Part shown: one piece after another, positions 15,628 to 22,349 of the stretch
How the letters are laid out: the number at the start of each line of letters is the position of its first letter
How positions within the stretch are numbered: the stretch's first letter is position 1
NCBI GenBank assembly: GCA_009920225.1
Contig: RGAJ01000002.1
Span: 1-22,349, forward strand
Reading direction: 5' to 3'
DNA length: 22,349 nucleotides
Origin: Paracoccaceae bacterium
GTDB taxonomy: Bacteria; Pseudomonadota; Alphaproteobacteria; Rhodobacterales; Rhodobacteraceae
Program-made: the position numbers and the translations under genes
The notes under the pieces: model-generated
Told to the model about the DNA's origin: nothing
The model's input: the letters and a program-made list of their open reading frames with translations, nothing else
Databases searched by the model: none

Positions 15628-16952
15628 AACGCGTCTATGAAGCGGCGGCATATGGGGCAGATCCGGTCCGTGATTGTTTTTGGACAACCACCGCACCGGT
15701 CCCCTCATGTGACGCGGTTTCAGGGGAAATCACCGTGGATGTCGCTATTGTTGGCGCAGGGTTCACGGGGATTTCCGCCGCGTATCATCTGGCCTCTGCG
15801 GGCTTAAAAGTCGCCTTGTTAGATGCCAATTACCCCACCTTTGGTGCCACAGGGCGCAATGGTGGGTTTTGTTGTTTGGGCGGCGGCAAGATCACCAATA
15901 AACAGCTTGATGCACGCTTTGGTCAGGATGAGCGCAGGCTATATCGCGCAACCGAAGTGGCTGCGGTCGAAAATGCGAAATCTCTGATCCATACATTGGG
16001 TATCGACGTAGATGCCCATTCCACAGGTGAGACGCAGTTGGCCCATAATCCCCAACGCGCGGCAAGTTTTGTCACCGATCAAATCCACGTGATGGACGAT
16101 TACGGCGTCAATGCAACGCTTCATTCAACCGAAGACTTGGCCGAGCTGGGAATGAAGGGTGCCTTTCACGGCGGTTTGACCATACCGATTGGGTTTGCGT
16201 TAAACCCACGTAAATTCGCGCTGGGCCTTTTGTCTGCGGCTATGGACAAGGGGGCGATGGTCTTTGCTCACTCGCCCGTGTCGCGAATTGATCCGATGCC
16301 AAGCGGATATCACCTTTGCACAGATCACGGGCGGGTGGTGGCGAAACGCTTTATCATTGCGACAAACGGATATTCGTCCGATGACATGCCCGATTGGATG
16401 CGCGCCCGATACATGCCTGTTCAATCGTCGGTCATCGTGACGGACCCGATTTCGCAAGAGCGACAGCACGAACAGGGCTGGTTCAGCGATCAAATGGCGT
16501 ATGATACCCGATTTTTGCTGCATTACTTTCGCAAGTTGCCCGATAACCGGTTTCTGTTTGGCATGCGCGGTGGATTGAAATACAACCGCAGATCCGAACG
16601 TGCGATCCAAAAACTCATCCGACATGACTTTGATGCCATGTTTCCAAGCTGGCGCGATGTGCCCACGGCGCATTATTGGTCCGGTTTGGTCGCGTTGAAC
16701 CGAACGCTTGCCCCATATGTTGGGCCCATCGATGGATACGAAGGCGGATTTGCAGGGTTCGGATATCATGGCAATGGCGTCGCGATGGCAAGTTACGTAG
16801 GCGGCATTCTGGCGGACTTGGCGCAAGGCAAGACGACCACGTATCCCTATCCTGCCGCTTTTCGCGACGCGCCGAAACGATTTCCATTGGGGCGTAAACG
16901 CCGATGGCTGTTGGCCCCAATCTATCGTTTGATGACCGCTTACGAAGCTTAG
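15624..16952 (+). CDS. FAD-dependent oxidoreductase of the DAO family, PuuB-like
   Basis: A 442-residue flavoprotein with an ADP-binding Rossmann start (VDVAIVGAGFTGISAAYHLA, GxGxxG at 44-49) and the motif FGATGRNGGF, which marks the PuuB/OrdL branch of the DAO superfamily. The C-terminal FAD region is FAGFGYHGNGVAMASYVGG. E. coli PuuB oxidises gamma-glutamylputrescine. Here the gene overlaps the last permease gene by ATGA, so it is made together with the polyamine importer and probably acts on the imported amine or its derivative. No gamma-glutamylputrescine synthetase (PuuA-type) lies in the window, so the exact substrate is open. The 3' end overlaps the convergent DMT gene by 4 bases. Confidence 0.87.
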   Translation: MKRVYEAAAYGADPVRDCFWTTTAPVPSCDAVSGEITVDVAIVGAGFTGISAAYHLASAGLKVALLDANYPTFGATGRNGGFCCLGGGKITNKQLDARFGQDERRLYRATEVAAVENAKSLIHTLGIDVDAHSTGETQLAHNPQRAASFVTDQIHVMDDYGVNATLHSTEDLAELGMKGAFHGGLTIPIGFALNPRKFALGLLSAAMDKGAMVFAHSPVSRIDPMPSGYHLCTDHGRVVAKRFIIATNGYSSDDMPDWMRARYMPVQSSVIVTDPISQERQHEQGWFSDQMAYDTRFLLHYFRKLPDNRFLFGMRGGLKYNRRSERAIQKLIRHDFDAMFPSWRDVPTAHYWSGLVALNRTLAPYVGPIDGYEGGFAGFGYHGNGVAMASYVGGILADLAQGKTTTYPYPAAFRDAPKRFPLGRKRRWLLAPIYRLMTAYEA

Positions 16953-17875
16953 GTCCCGACTGGCGTTTTGACCTTGCGGGCTTTGGTGCGTTCCAATCCC
17001 AATTGCGCTTCGCGCAAAATAATGATGACACCCGCCGCGATGATGAGCCCCGCACCCACCAACATTTGCGGTGTTGGGATCTCGCTAAACACAAAATAGC
17101 CAATCAAAATCGAAAACACCATGGAGGCGTATTCAAACGGTGCCACGACAGATGCGGGGGCATAGCGATAACTTGACGTTTGTAAGATCTGACCCACACC
17201 ACCCAAGAGACCAACAACCACAAGGATGGCCGCAGTCAAAGGATCGGGAACCGCCCAACCAAACGGGATCGTAAACAAAGAGACGACGGTTGATGTCAAA
17301 GAAAAGTAAAACACAATCGACGCCGTGCGCTCGACCTGCACCATTTGGCGGACATGAATTTGCGCCATCGCAGAACACAATGCACCAAACAGGATCAGCA
17401 TCGCACCAAGCGCGGCCGTGGTTTCCAAATGCGTTTGTCCGATAAACGTAAGTCGCGGTTCAAGCACAACAAAAACGCCCAACATCCCCAATCCGACCGC
17501 CGAATATCGAAAAACACCCACGTTTTCGTGCAAAAATATTGCGGCCAACACAACCGTGATCAGCGGGGCAGCATAGCCCAGTGCCGTCACTTCGGGCAGG
17601 GGAAGCATACCCAGACCTGCAAAGCCACAAATCATGGCCGATGTGCCAATCAGGCCACGGAAAACATGCGCTTTGGGCGACACGACGGACAGCCCTTGGG
17701 ACAGATCTTTTCGCAAATACATCCACACGAAAATGACAGGGATGGCAAAAAAGGACCTAAAAAATACGGTCTGTCCTGGTGGAATTGTGTCTGACACATG
17801 CTTTACAAGCGATGACATCACGATGAATGACGCGACCGCCAAAAGTTTCAAAAGAATGCCAGTAATCGGTTGCAT
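16949..17875 (-). CDS. DMT superfamily transporter (two EamA domains)
   Basis: A 308-residue hydrophobic protein with about ten membrane helices arranged as two EamA repeats. The end of the first repeat shows LPLPEVTALGYAAPLITVVLAAIFLHENVG, and the second shows SYRYAPASVVAPFEYASMVFSILIGYFVFSE, the typical EamA helix-pair ending in an acidic E. Such proteins export metabolites or amino acids; the substrate cannot be read. TAGGA lies 7 bases before the ATG. It is 34 bases downstream of msrA on the same strand and its stop overlaps the convergent oxidoreductase stop by 4 bases, with no terminator between. Confidence 0.9.
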   Translation of the reverse strand: MQPITGILLKLLAVASFIVMSSLVKHVSDTIPPGQTVFFRSFFAIPVIFVWMYLRKDLSQGLSVVSPKAHVFRGLIGTSAMICGFAGLGMLPLPEVTALGYAAPLITVVLAAIFLHENVGVFRYSAVGLGMLGVFVVLEPRLTFIGQTHLETTAALGAMLILFGALCSAMAQIHVRQMVQVERTASIVFYFSLTSTVVSLFTIPFGWAVPDPLTAAILVVVGLLGGVGQILQTSSYRYAPASVVAPFEYASMVFSILIGYFVFSEIPTPQMLVGAGLIIAAGVIIILREAQLGLERTKARKVKTPVGT

Positions 17876-17909
17876 GGTGATGTCCTAGGAACACACCATG
17901 CATGACGTT

Positions 17910-18416
17910 TTAGGATGACTTTGGCAAGACCCAATCAGGGCGTGGAAAATGGCAGGTATAACCATCAGGGTGTTTGACAAGGTAATCTTGGTGAAAATCT
18001 TCGGCTTCCCAAAATGTGACGGCAGTGGTTACCTTGGTCACCACTTTACCGGGCCAAATGCCAGAGGCGTCGACATCGGCAATCGTGCGCATGGCTTCGT
18101 CCTTTTGTGCATCTGACGTGTAAAATATTTCTGAACGATAGCTGTCGCCGATATCGTTACCTTGTCGATCGACGGTGGTTGGATCGTGGATTTGGAAAAA
18201 CAGCTCAAGCAACTTGCGGTAGGTCACAACCGCAGGGTCAAATTTGATCTCGACCGCCTCGGCATGGCCTGTGGTTTTTGTACAGACCAGTTTGTAGGTT
18301 GGATTGTCCACGTGACCGCCTGTGTATCCGACGCGCGTGGAAAGGACACCCGGGATACGTCGGATCAGATCCTCAAGCCCCCAAAAGCACCCCCCTGCAA
18401 AAATCGCTGTTTCCAT
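17910..18416 (-). CDS. msrA: Peptide-methionine (S)-S-oxide reductase MsrA
   Basis: MsrA reduces methionine-S-sulfoxide in proteins and free methionine. The catalytic motif GCFWG (Cys10) is near the N-terminus, followed by [16 protein letters not shown] and [19 protein letters not shown], all diagnostic. One more cysteine near the C-terminus ([10 protein letters not shown]) could act as a resolving residue. The frame is open to 18494, but AGGAG lies 6 bases before the ATG at 18416, and the protein then starts [13 protein letters not shown], as usual for the family (168 residues). It is followed by the DMT transporter gene. Confidence 0.96.
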   Translation of the reverse strand: METAIFAGGCFWGLEDLIRRIPGVLSTRVGYTGGHVDNPTYKLVCTKTTGHAEAVEIKFDPAVVTYRKLLELFFQIHDPTTVDRQGNDIGDSYRSEIFYTSDAQKDEAMRTIADVDASGIWPGKVVTKVTTAVTFWEAEDFHQDYLVKHPDGYTCHFPRPDWVLPKSS

Positions 18417-18444
18417 GACTGGCTCCTGACCGTTGAATGGCAAT

Positions 18445-18473
18445 AGTTTGTTTTGTGATCCAAGCCCTGTCAA
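18445..18473 (-). promoter_or_regulatory. Candidate msrA promoter
   Basis: On the minus strand a perfect TTGACA (18468-18473) lies 17 bases from CAAACT (18445-18450), about 30 bases upstream of the msrA ATG. The -10 is poor (3 of 6). Confidence 0.3.
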
Positions 18474-18554
18474 TGTCCATATCAAAACCGTCACCTTTAT
18501 CTTGAATCACAAACAATTTATCGGCTAGGTGTGGTGGGACAAAAGGGTAGGGAC

Positions 18555-19472
18555 ATGAGCTCAGGATTATTTGCACTATTGGATGACGTCGTGTTGATCG
18601 CGAAAACCGCGGCAGCATCGGCAGATGACATAGCCGCCGCGGCAGCCAAAGCCAGCGCGAAATCATTGGGTGTTGTGGTGGATGATGCCGCTGTGACGCC
18701 AAAATACGTGGTTGGATTTCCCGCAGCGCGTGAATTGCCGATCATTAAAAGCATTGCGTGGGGATCGTTAAAGAACAAGCTTTTGTTCATCCTGCCCGCT
18801 GCGTTGATCTTGTCACAATTTGCGCCTTGGGCCATCACACCTTTGTTGATCTTGGGTGGATTGTTTTTATGCTTTGAAGGGGCCGAAAAAGTTCTAGAGA
18901 TGCTGACCCACAAGGACGGTGATGGAACCAGCGCCAAGACCAAGACCGAACAACAAACAATCGCAGGCGCTATTCGGACCGATTTTATATTGTCCGCCGA
19001 AATCATGACGCTTGCCCTTTCGACCGTGAACGGCGAAGCGTTCACAACCCAAGCCCTTACGCTTTTGGTGGTTGCGTTCTTTGTAACATTTTTGGTCTAT
19101 GGAGCGGTCGCCATTATTGTCAAAGCGGATGACTTTGGCTTGCATCTTTTGTCACGCAATCCGGATGGGGCGCTAGGCGGTCTGGGACGTGGGATCATCA
19201 AAACGATGCCCTATTTCTTGACCACATTGTCCTTTGTCGGAACCTTGGCGATGCTTTGGGTGGGCGGTGGCATCTTGATCCACGCGGCAGAGCATTACAA
19301 TTGGCATATGCCCGAAGAATTGATGCACGCGGTGCAACACACAGTCGCGGGCGACTATCCCCTGTCCGGTCTTGTTCAATGGCTTGGCGGCGCTGCTTTT
19401 GCGGGTGTTGTTGGGTTGATCAGCGGTGCGTGCATCGTGCCCATCGTGTCGATTTTTCATCGCGGTCATTGA
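18555..19472 (+). CDS. DUF808 / YedI-like inner-membrane protein
   Basis: This belongs to the DUF808 family (E. coli YedI), membrane proteins of unknown function. The family start is seen as MSSGLFALLDDVVLIAK, followed by an alanine-rich stretch, ARELPIIKSIAWGSLKNK, and the hydrophobic FAPWAITPLLILGGLFLCFEGAEK. At least six hydrophobic segments are visible, and the C-terminus ends after a glycine-rich membrane helix. AGGG lies 7 bases before the ATG at 18555 (305 residues); a GTG at 18531 would add eight residues but has no Shine-Dalgarno. It is divergent from msrA and convergent with serB. No function is claimed. Confidence 0.88.
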   Translation: MSSGLFALLDDVVLIAKTAAASADDIAAAAAKASAKSLGVVVDDAAVTPKYVVGFPAARELPIIKSIAWGSLKNKLLFILPAALILSQFAPWAITPLLILGGLFLCFEGAEKVLEMLTHKDGDGTSAKTKTEQQTIAGAIRTDFILSAEIMTLALSTVNGEAFTTQALTLLVVAFFVTFLVYGAVAIIVKADDFGLHLLSRNPDGALGGLGRGIIKTMPYFLTTLSFVGTLAMLWVGGGILIHAAEHYNWHMPEELMHAVQHTVAGDYPLSGLVQWLGGAAFAGVVGLISGACIVPIVSIFHRGH

Positions 19473-19499
19473 TCAGTCTTGATCGTTTGCACCGCGATG
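19458..19499. other. Two-tier hairpin between convergent DUF808 and serB genes
   Basis: CATCGCGGT (19458-19466) and ACCGCGATG (19491-19499) are a perfect 9-bp inverted repeat. Inside lies a second stem GATCA/TGATC (19471-19475 and 19480-19484) with a 4-base loop. It spans the DUF808 stop codon and ends 5 bases from the serB stop. No T-run follows on either strand, so termination is possible but not typical. Confidence 0.5.
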
Positions 19500-19503
19500 C
19501 CGG

Positions 19504-20376
19504 TTAGGCAAAGTCGTCTGCGGCATAACCTTGAATATATAGCAGCGCGCGCAGATCGGAAAAATTGATCCGGACATCGCATTGCGCCGCGACCGATGGC
19601 TTGGCATGGAGCGCAACGCCAGTCCCCGCACGATGCAGCATGCCAAGGTCGTTCGCCCCGTCCCCAACGGCAATCACGTCGGATTCGGGAATGCCCAGCT
19701 TTGTGGTGATCTTTTCCAATTGATCGACTTTGGCTTGCTTGCCCAAAATCGGCAATCCCACTTTGCCCGAAAGGTGATCACCCTCGATAAGCAAGTTGTT
19801 TGCATGATTTTCATCAAAACCCAAATGTGCGCCGACCCTCGCCGTGAATGCGGTAAATCCGCCCGACACCAAGGCCGCGTAGGCGCCGTTTGATTTCATC
19901 GTGCGCAGCAGAATATCGCCGCCGGGCATATAGGTGATGCGTTCCACCAATACCTTGTCGATGATGGATGTGGGCAGCCCCTGTAGCAATCCAATGCGTT
20001 CTGTCAGTGCGGCATCAAAGTCCAGTTCGCCGTTCATCGCGCGGGCCGTGATGTCTTTGACGCGATCGCCAACGCCTGCTTCATCAGCCAATTCATCGAT
20101 ACATTCTTGTTCAATCATTGTGCTGTCCATGTCCGCCAACAGCATTTTCTTGCGTCGTCCTGCAGACGGTTGAACAATCAAATCGATCCGTAAATTTTGC
20201 ATATCCTGCCATACCGACCACTGGTTATCTGGCTGGACTGGAACCTCGAATTCAGCAGCCTCGTTTTGGGCTAGCCACCGAATCTCGTTTCCGCCCCAAG
20301 CATTTCGCAATGCTTCGATCAGGACAAGATCGAGCGTTTTTTCAAAGGGCGCAGCAATCAGCGTAACAGTAAACAT
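19504..20376 (-). CDS. serB: Phosphoserine phosphatase SerB
   Basis: SerB removes the phosphate from phosphoserine, the last step of serine synthesis. It is a HAD-family enzyme: motif I DMDST with nucleophile Asp82 and acid Asp84, the neighbouring MIEQECIDELADEAG, motif II around LVSGGFTAF, and motif III GDGANDLGML. The first 75 residues form the small N-terminal domain usual in proteobacterial SerB. The open frame runs upstream to 20655, into serC, but the ATG at 20376 (MFTVTLIAAPFEK, 290 residues) matches the normal family start and length. The Shine-Dalgarno is weak. It is divergent from serC, which supplies its substrate. Confidence 0.95.
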   Translation of the reverse strand: MFTVTLIAAPFEKTLDLVLIEALRNAWGGNEIRWLAQNEAAEFEVPVQPDNQWSVWQDMQNLRIDLIVQPSAGRRKKMLLADMDSTMIEQECIDELADEAGVGDRVKDITARAMNGELDFDAALTERIGLLQGLPTSIIDKVLVERITYMPGGDILLRTMKSNGAYAALVSGGFTAFTARVGAHLGFDENHANNLLIEGDHLSGKVGLPILGKQAKVDQLEKITTKLGIPESDVIAVGDGANDLGMLHRAGTGVALHAKPSVAAQCDVRINFSDLRALLYIQGYAADDFA

Positions 20377-20418
20377 AAGAGCCAAGTTTCCGATAGGGGA
20401 CAAATCTGTCGCATTTTT

Positions 20419-20447
20419 TTGATCAAGTGCCGCTATAGCGATATTTT
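20419..20447 (+). promoter_or_regulatory. Candidate serC promoter
   Basis: TTGATC (20419-20424) and TATTTT (20442-20447) are 17 bases apart, each matching at 4 of 6 positions. Transcription from about 20454 would give an 80-base leader containing the hairpins described below. Confidence 0.4.
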
Positions 20448-20474
20448 TCCGATTGTGAAAGCCACGTTTCCCAA

Positions 20475-20535
20475 CTATCTCGGTCGGTGGGACACCTCTC
20501 CCCAACGAGAGGCGATTATCTGAAAGGGTAGCTAC
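20475..20535 (+). ncRNA. serC leader RNA candidate, final stem covering the ribosome site
   Basis: An inner hairpin CCTCTC/GAGAGG (20495-20500 and 20507-20512) sits inside an outer stem CTATCT/GGGTAG (20475-20480 and 20526-20531; two G-U pairs). The outer stem's 3' arm covers the AAAGGG Shine-Dalgarno (20523-20528). An alternative hairpin GGTG/CACC (20486-20489 and 20493-20496) competes with the inner one. The serC motif known from alphaproteobacteria lies upstream of serC-serA and has its final stem over the ribosome site, which fits this layout. I could not check it against the covariance model. Confidence 0.5.
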
Positions 20536-21681
20536 ATGGCTATTAATAAACCATCTGCGCGTCCTGTACGCGCACAATTTTCTTCTGGCCCTTGTGCCAA
20601 AAACCCCACCTTTACACTTGATAAACTCGCCGATGCGCCCTTGGGGCGGTCCCATCGTGCTGCAGTTGGCAAAGTAAAACTCAAGGCCGCAATTGACGGC
20701 ACACGTGAAATTTTGGGCATCCCTGATGACTATCGCATTGGCATCGTTCCTGCGTCGGATACGGGCGCCGTCGAAATGGCCATGTGGTCGCTTTTGGGTG
20801 CACGCAAGGCAACCATGGTTGCTTGGGAAAGCTTTGGATCGGGGTGGGTCACAGATGTTGTGAAACAGCTCAAGATCGACGCAGATGTCAAAACCGCCGA
20901 CTATGGCGACATCGTCGATATGGCCGCGATTGATTATGACACAGATGTTGTGTTCACCTGGAATGGAACCACCTCAGGGGTGCGCATGCCCACCGGCGAT
21001 GTGATCCCCGCAGATCGCGCAGGTTTAACGATTTGCGACGCGACATCTGCCGCGTTTGCGATGGATCTTCCATGGGACAAACTGGACGTCACAACCTTCA
21101 GCTGGCAAAAGGTTCTGGGCGGCGAAGCGGCCCACGGCATCTTGGTTCTGTCCCCGCGTGCGGTTGAACGGCTCGAATCCTACACCCCTGCGTGGCCGAT
21201 GCCGAAACTCTTTCGTATGACCAAAGGTGGTAAATTGATCGAAGGCATCTTTGTCGGCGAAACAATCAACACCCCCTCAATGTTGGCGGTCGAAGACTAC
21301 CTTGTTGCCTTGGATTGGGCACGTTCAGTTGGTGGATTGACAGGTTTGATCGCACGCGCAACGGCCAATGCGCAAGCTGTTTGGGATTTCTGTGCGCAAC
21401 GTGATTGGATCGACAATCTTGCAAATGATCCCGCGACACGCTCGAACACGTCTGTCTGTTTGAAATTCACGGATGATCGTATCAAGGACGGCGCGGCCTT
21501 TGCCAAGGCTGTGGCGAAACGATTGGATGTTGAAAACGTGGCTTATGATATCGGCGCTTATCGCGATGCGCCTGCGGGCCTGCGTATTTGGTGTGGCGGC
21601 ACGGTGGAAACCGCAGACATTCAAGCCATGTTGCCATGGCTTGAATGGGCCTTCGACCAAGAAATCCAAGCACAAGCATAA
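20536..21681 (+). CDS. serC: Phosphoserine aminotransferase SerC
   Basis: SerC converts 3-phosphohydroxypyruvate and glutamate to phosphoserine and 2-oxoglutarate. The 381-residue protein is the alphaproteobacterial type, starting with [16 protein letters not shown]-site features include the [11 protein letters not shown] stretch with its PLP-pyridine aspartate, and the Schiff-base lysine K192 in [15 protein letters not shown]. The [15 protein letters not shown] segment is also characteristic. AAAGGG lies 7 bases before the ATG. The gene is the first of a serC-serA unit and is divergent from serB, so all three dedicated serine steps sit together. The leader may be regulated through RNA structure. 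Confidence 0.96.
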   Translation: MAINKPSARPVRAQFSSGPCAKNPTFTLDKLADAPLGRSHRAAVGKVKLKAAIDGTREILGIPDDYRIGIVPASDTGAVEMAMWSLLGARKATMVAWESFGSGWVTDVVKQLKIDADVKTADYGDIVDMAAIDYDTDVVFTWNGTTSGVRMPTGDVIPADRAGLTICDATSAAFAMDLPWDKLDVTTFSWQKVLGGEAAHGILVLSPRAVERLESYTPAWPMPKLFRMTKGGKLIEGIFVGETINTPSMLAVEDYLVALDWARSVGGLTGLIARATANAQAVWDFCAQRDWIDNLANDPATRSNTSVCLKFTDDRIKDGAAFAKAVAKRLDVENVAYDIGAYRDAPAGLRIWCGGTVETADIQAMLPWLEWAFDQEIQAQA

Positions 21682-21693
21682 TGAACTGTTCCC

Positions 21694-21773
21694 GTCGGAC
21701 GCATTGCGTTCGACAGCTTTTGCCCATCTTCGATGGGTGGGCAAAAGCTTCCCCCTTGTTATAGAAAGCTTTT
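21694..21773 (+). promoter_or_regulatory. Tandem hairpins and alternative third arm before serA
   Basis: Hairpin 1: GTCGGACGC (21694-21702) pairs with GCGTTCGAC (21706-21714), nine pairs with one G-U and a 3-base loop. Directly adjoining is hairpin 2: AGCTTTTGCCCA (21715-21726) with TGGGCAAAAGCT (21738-21749), twelve perfect pairs and an 11-base loop. A third arm, AAGCTTTT (21766-21773), is complementary to AAAAGCTT (21743-21750) of hairpin 2 and ends 3 bases before the serA ATG, covering its weak ribosome site. The two pairings exclude each other. No T-run follows hairpin 2, so it does not look like a plain terminator. Confidence 0.55.
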
Positions 21774-21776
21774 AAA

Positions 21777-22349
21777 ATGGCACCCAAAGTACTCGTTTCT
21801 GATGAACTTAGCGAAACCGCTGTTCAAATCTTCCGTGATCGTGGCATCGACGTTGATTTTATGCCCCAGTTGGGAAAAGACAAAGAAAAACTGGCCGAAA
21901 TCATCGGCAACTATGATGGTCTTGCGATCCGGTCGGCAACCAAAGTCACGCCAACGATCCTTGAAAAAGCAACCAAGCTCAAGGTCGTCGGCCGCGCAGG
22001 GATCGGCGTTGATAACGTTGACAAAGAGGCCGCGTCGAAAAAGGGCGTGATCGTTATGAACACCCCCTTTGGCAACATGATCACCACAGCAGAACATGCG
22101 ATCGCGATGATGTTCGCGGTTGCTCGTCAAATCCCCGAAGCCTCTGCATCGACACATGCAGGGAAATGGGAAAAGTCCAAGTTCATGGGTGTTGAATTGA
22201 CCGCCAAAACATTGGGCGTGATCGGTGCCGGTAACATCGGGGGTATCGTGTGTGACCGCGCACGTGGTTTGAAGATGAAGGTCATCGCCTTTGATCCGTT
22301 CCTCAGCCAAGAAAAAGCCGATAAAATGGGTGTGGAAAAGGTCGAACTT
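21777..22349 (+). CDS. serA: D-3-phosphoglycerate dehydrogenase SerA (5' part, cut by window end)
   Basis: SerA oxidises 3-phosphoglycerate to 3-phosphohydroxypyruvate, the first step of serine synthesis. The 191 codons present start MAPKVLVSDELSETAVQIF and show the N-terminal substrate domain (YDGLAIRSATKVT, VVGRAGIGVDNVD, NTPFGN) and the start of the NAD-binding domain with the Rossmann motif GVIGAGNIGG. The frame is still open at 22349, so the rest (catalytic histidine and any ACT domain) lies outside. It follows serC after 95 bases filled by hairpins; only a weak purine stretch AGAAAG precedes the ATG. Confidence 0.95.
   Translation, partial: MAPKVLVSDELSETAVQIFRDRGIDVDFMPQLGKDKEKLAEIIGNYDGLAIRSATKVTPTILEKATKLKVVGRAGIGVDNVDKEAASKKGVIVMNTPFGNMITTAEHAIAMMFAVARQIPEASASTHAGKWEKSKFMGVELTAKTLGVIGAGNIGGIVCDRARGLKMKVIAFDPFLSQEKADKMGVEKVEL

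Noticed and set aside
16200..16826. 208-codon open frame antisense to the FAD oxidoreductase
   Set aside because: It lies wholly within a gene with clear FAD motifs and shows no recognisable domain or ribosome site.
20418..20425. TTGATCAA near the serC promoter as a third GntR operator
   Set aside because: Only the 8-base core matches; the flanks (GTGCC on the right) break the 14-base palindrome, and serine genes are not an obvious target.

Overview
This is a chromosomal segment of an alphaproteobacterium, most likely the order Rhodobacterales (Roseobacter group), with a GC content that looks moderate for that group (judged by eye, near 50%). The evidence is the gene order ubiB-ubiE / mutM-enoyl-CoA hydratase-rpsT-dnaA-dnaN-recF, the short alphaproteobacterial SerC with a leader RNA, and the protein styles. 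No rRNA, tRNA, CRISPR array or insertion sequence is visible.

Layout. Positions 1-2380: ubiB and ubiE on the minus strand (ubiquinone synthesis), abutting without a gap. Positions 2380-4400: a divergent 360-base gap, then mutM (DNA repair) and an enoyl-CoA hydratase. Positions 4400-8860: the replication block rpsT, dnaA, dnaN, recF, with clear terminators after rpsT and dnaA and several GANTC (CcrM-type) sites upstream of dnaA. The gyrB gene that often follows recF is absent. In its place is a LysE/RhtB-family exporter pseudogene with its middle deleted and the two ends in different frames.

Positions 9300-16950: a polyamine (putrescine) module. It holds a SpuC-like putrescine transaminase and a FadR-type GntR regulator on the minus strand. 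Facing them is an operon on the plus strand: periplasmic binding protein (PotF type), intra-operon terminator, ATPase (PotG), two permeases (PotH, PotI) and a PuuB-like FAD oxidoreductase. The last three genes are linked by ATGA stop/start overlaps. A 14-base palindrome, AATTTGATCAAATT, lies in the gap before the transport operon. A 13/14 copy lies between the -35 and -10 of the transaminase promoter. I infer that the GntR protein controls both units through these sites.

Positions 16950-18420: a DMT/EamA exporter and msrA on the minus strand. Positions 18550-22349: a DUF808 (YedI-like) membrane protein, then serB (minus) diverging from serC-serA (plus, serA cut by the window end), the three dedicated steps of serine synthesis. 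The serC leader fits the setting of the known serC RNA motif. The serC-serA gap holds two tandem hairpins plus a third complementary arm beside the serA start, which looks like a possible switch.

For several genes the longest reading frame overshoots the likely start. I moved starts inward for ubiE, dnaA, dnaN, the GntR gene, potF, msrA, the DUF808 gene and serB, using Shine-Dalgarno spacing, promoters and family N-termini. All identifications are from reading the sequence; no database search was run.
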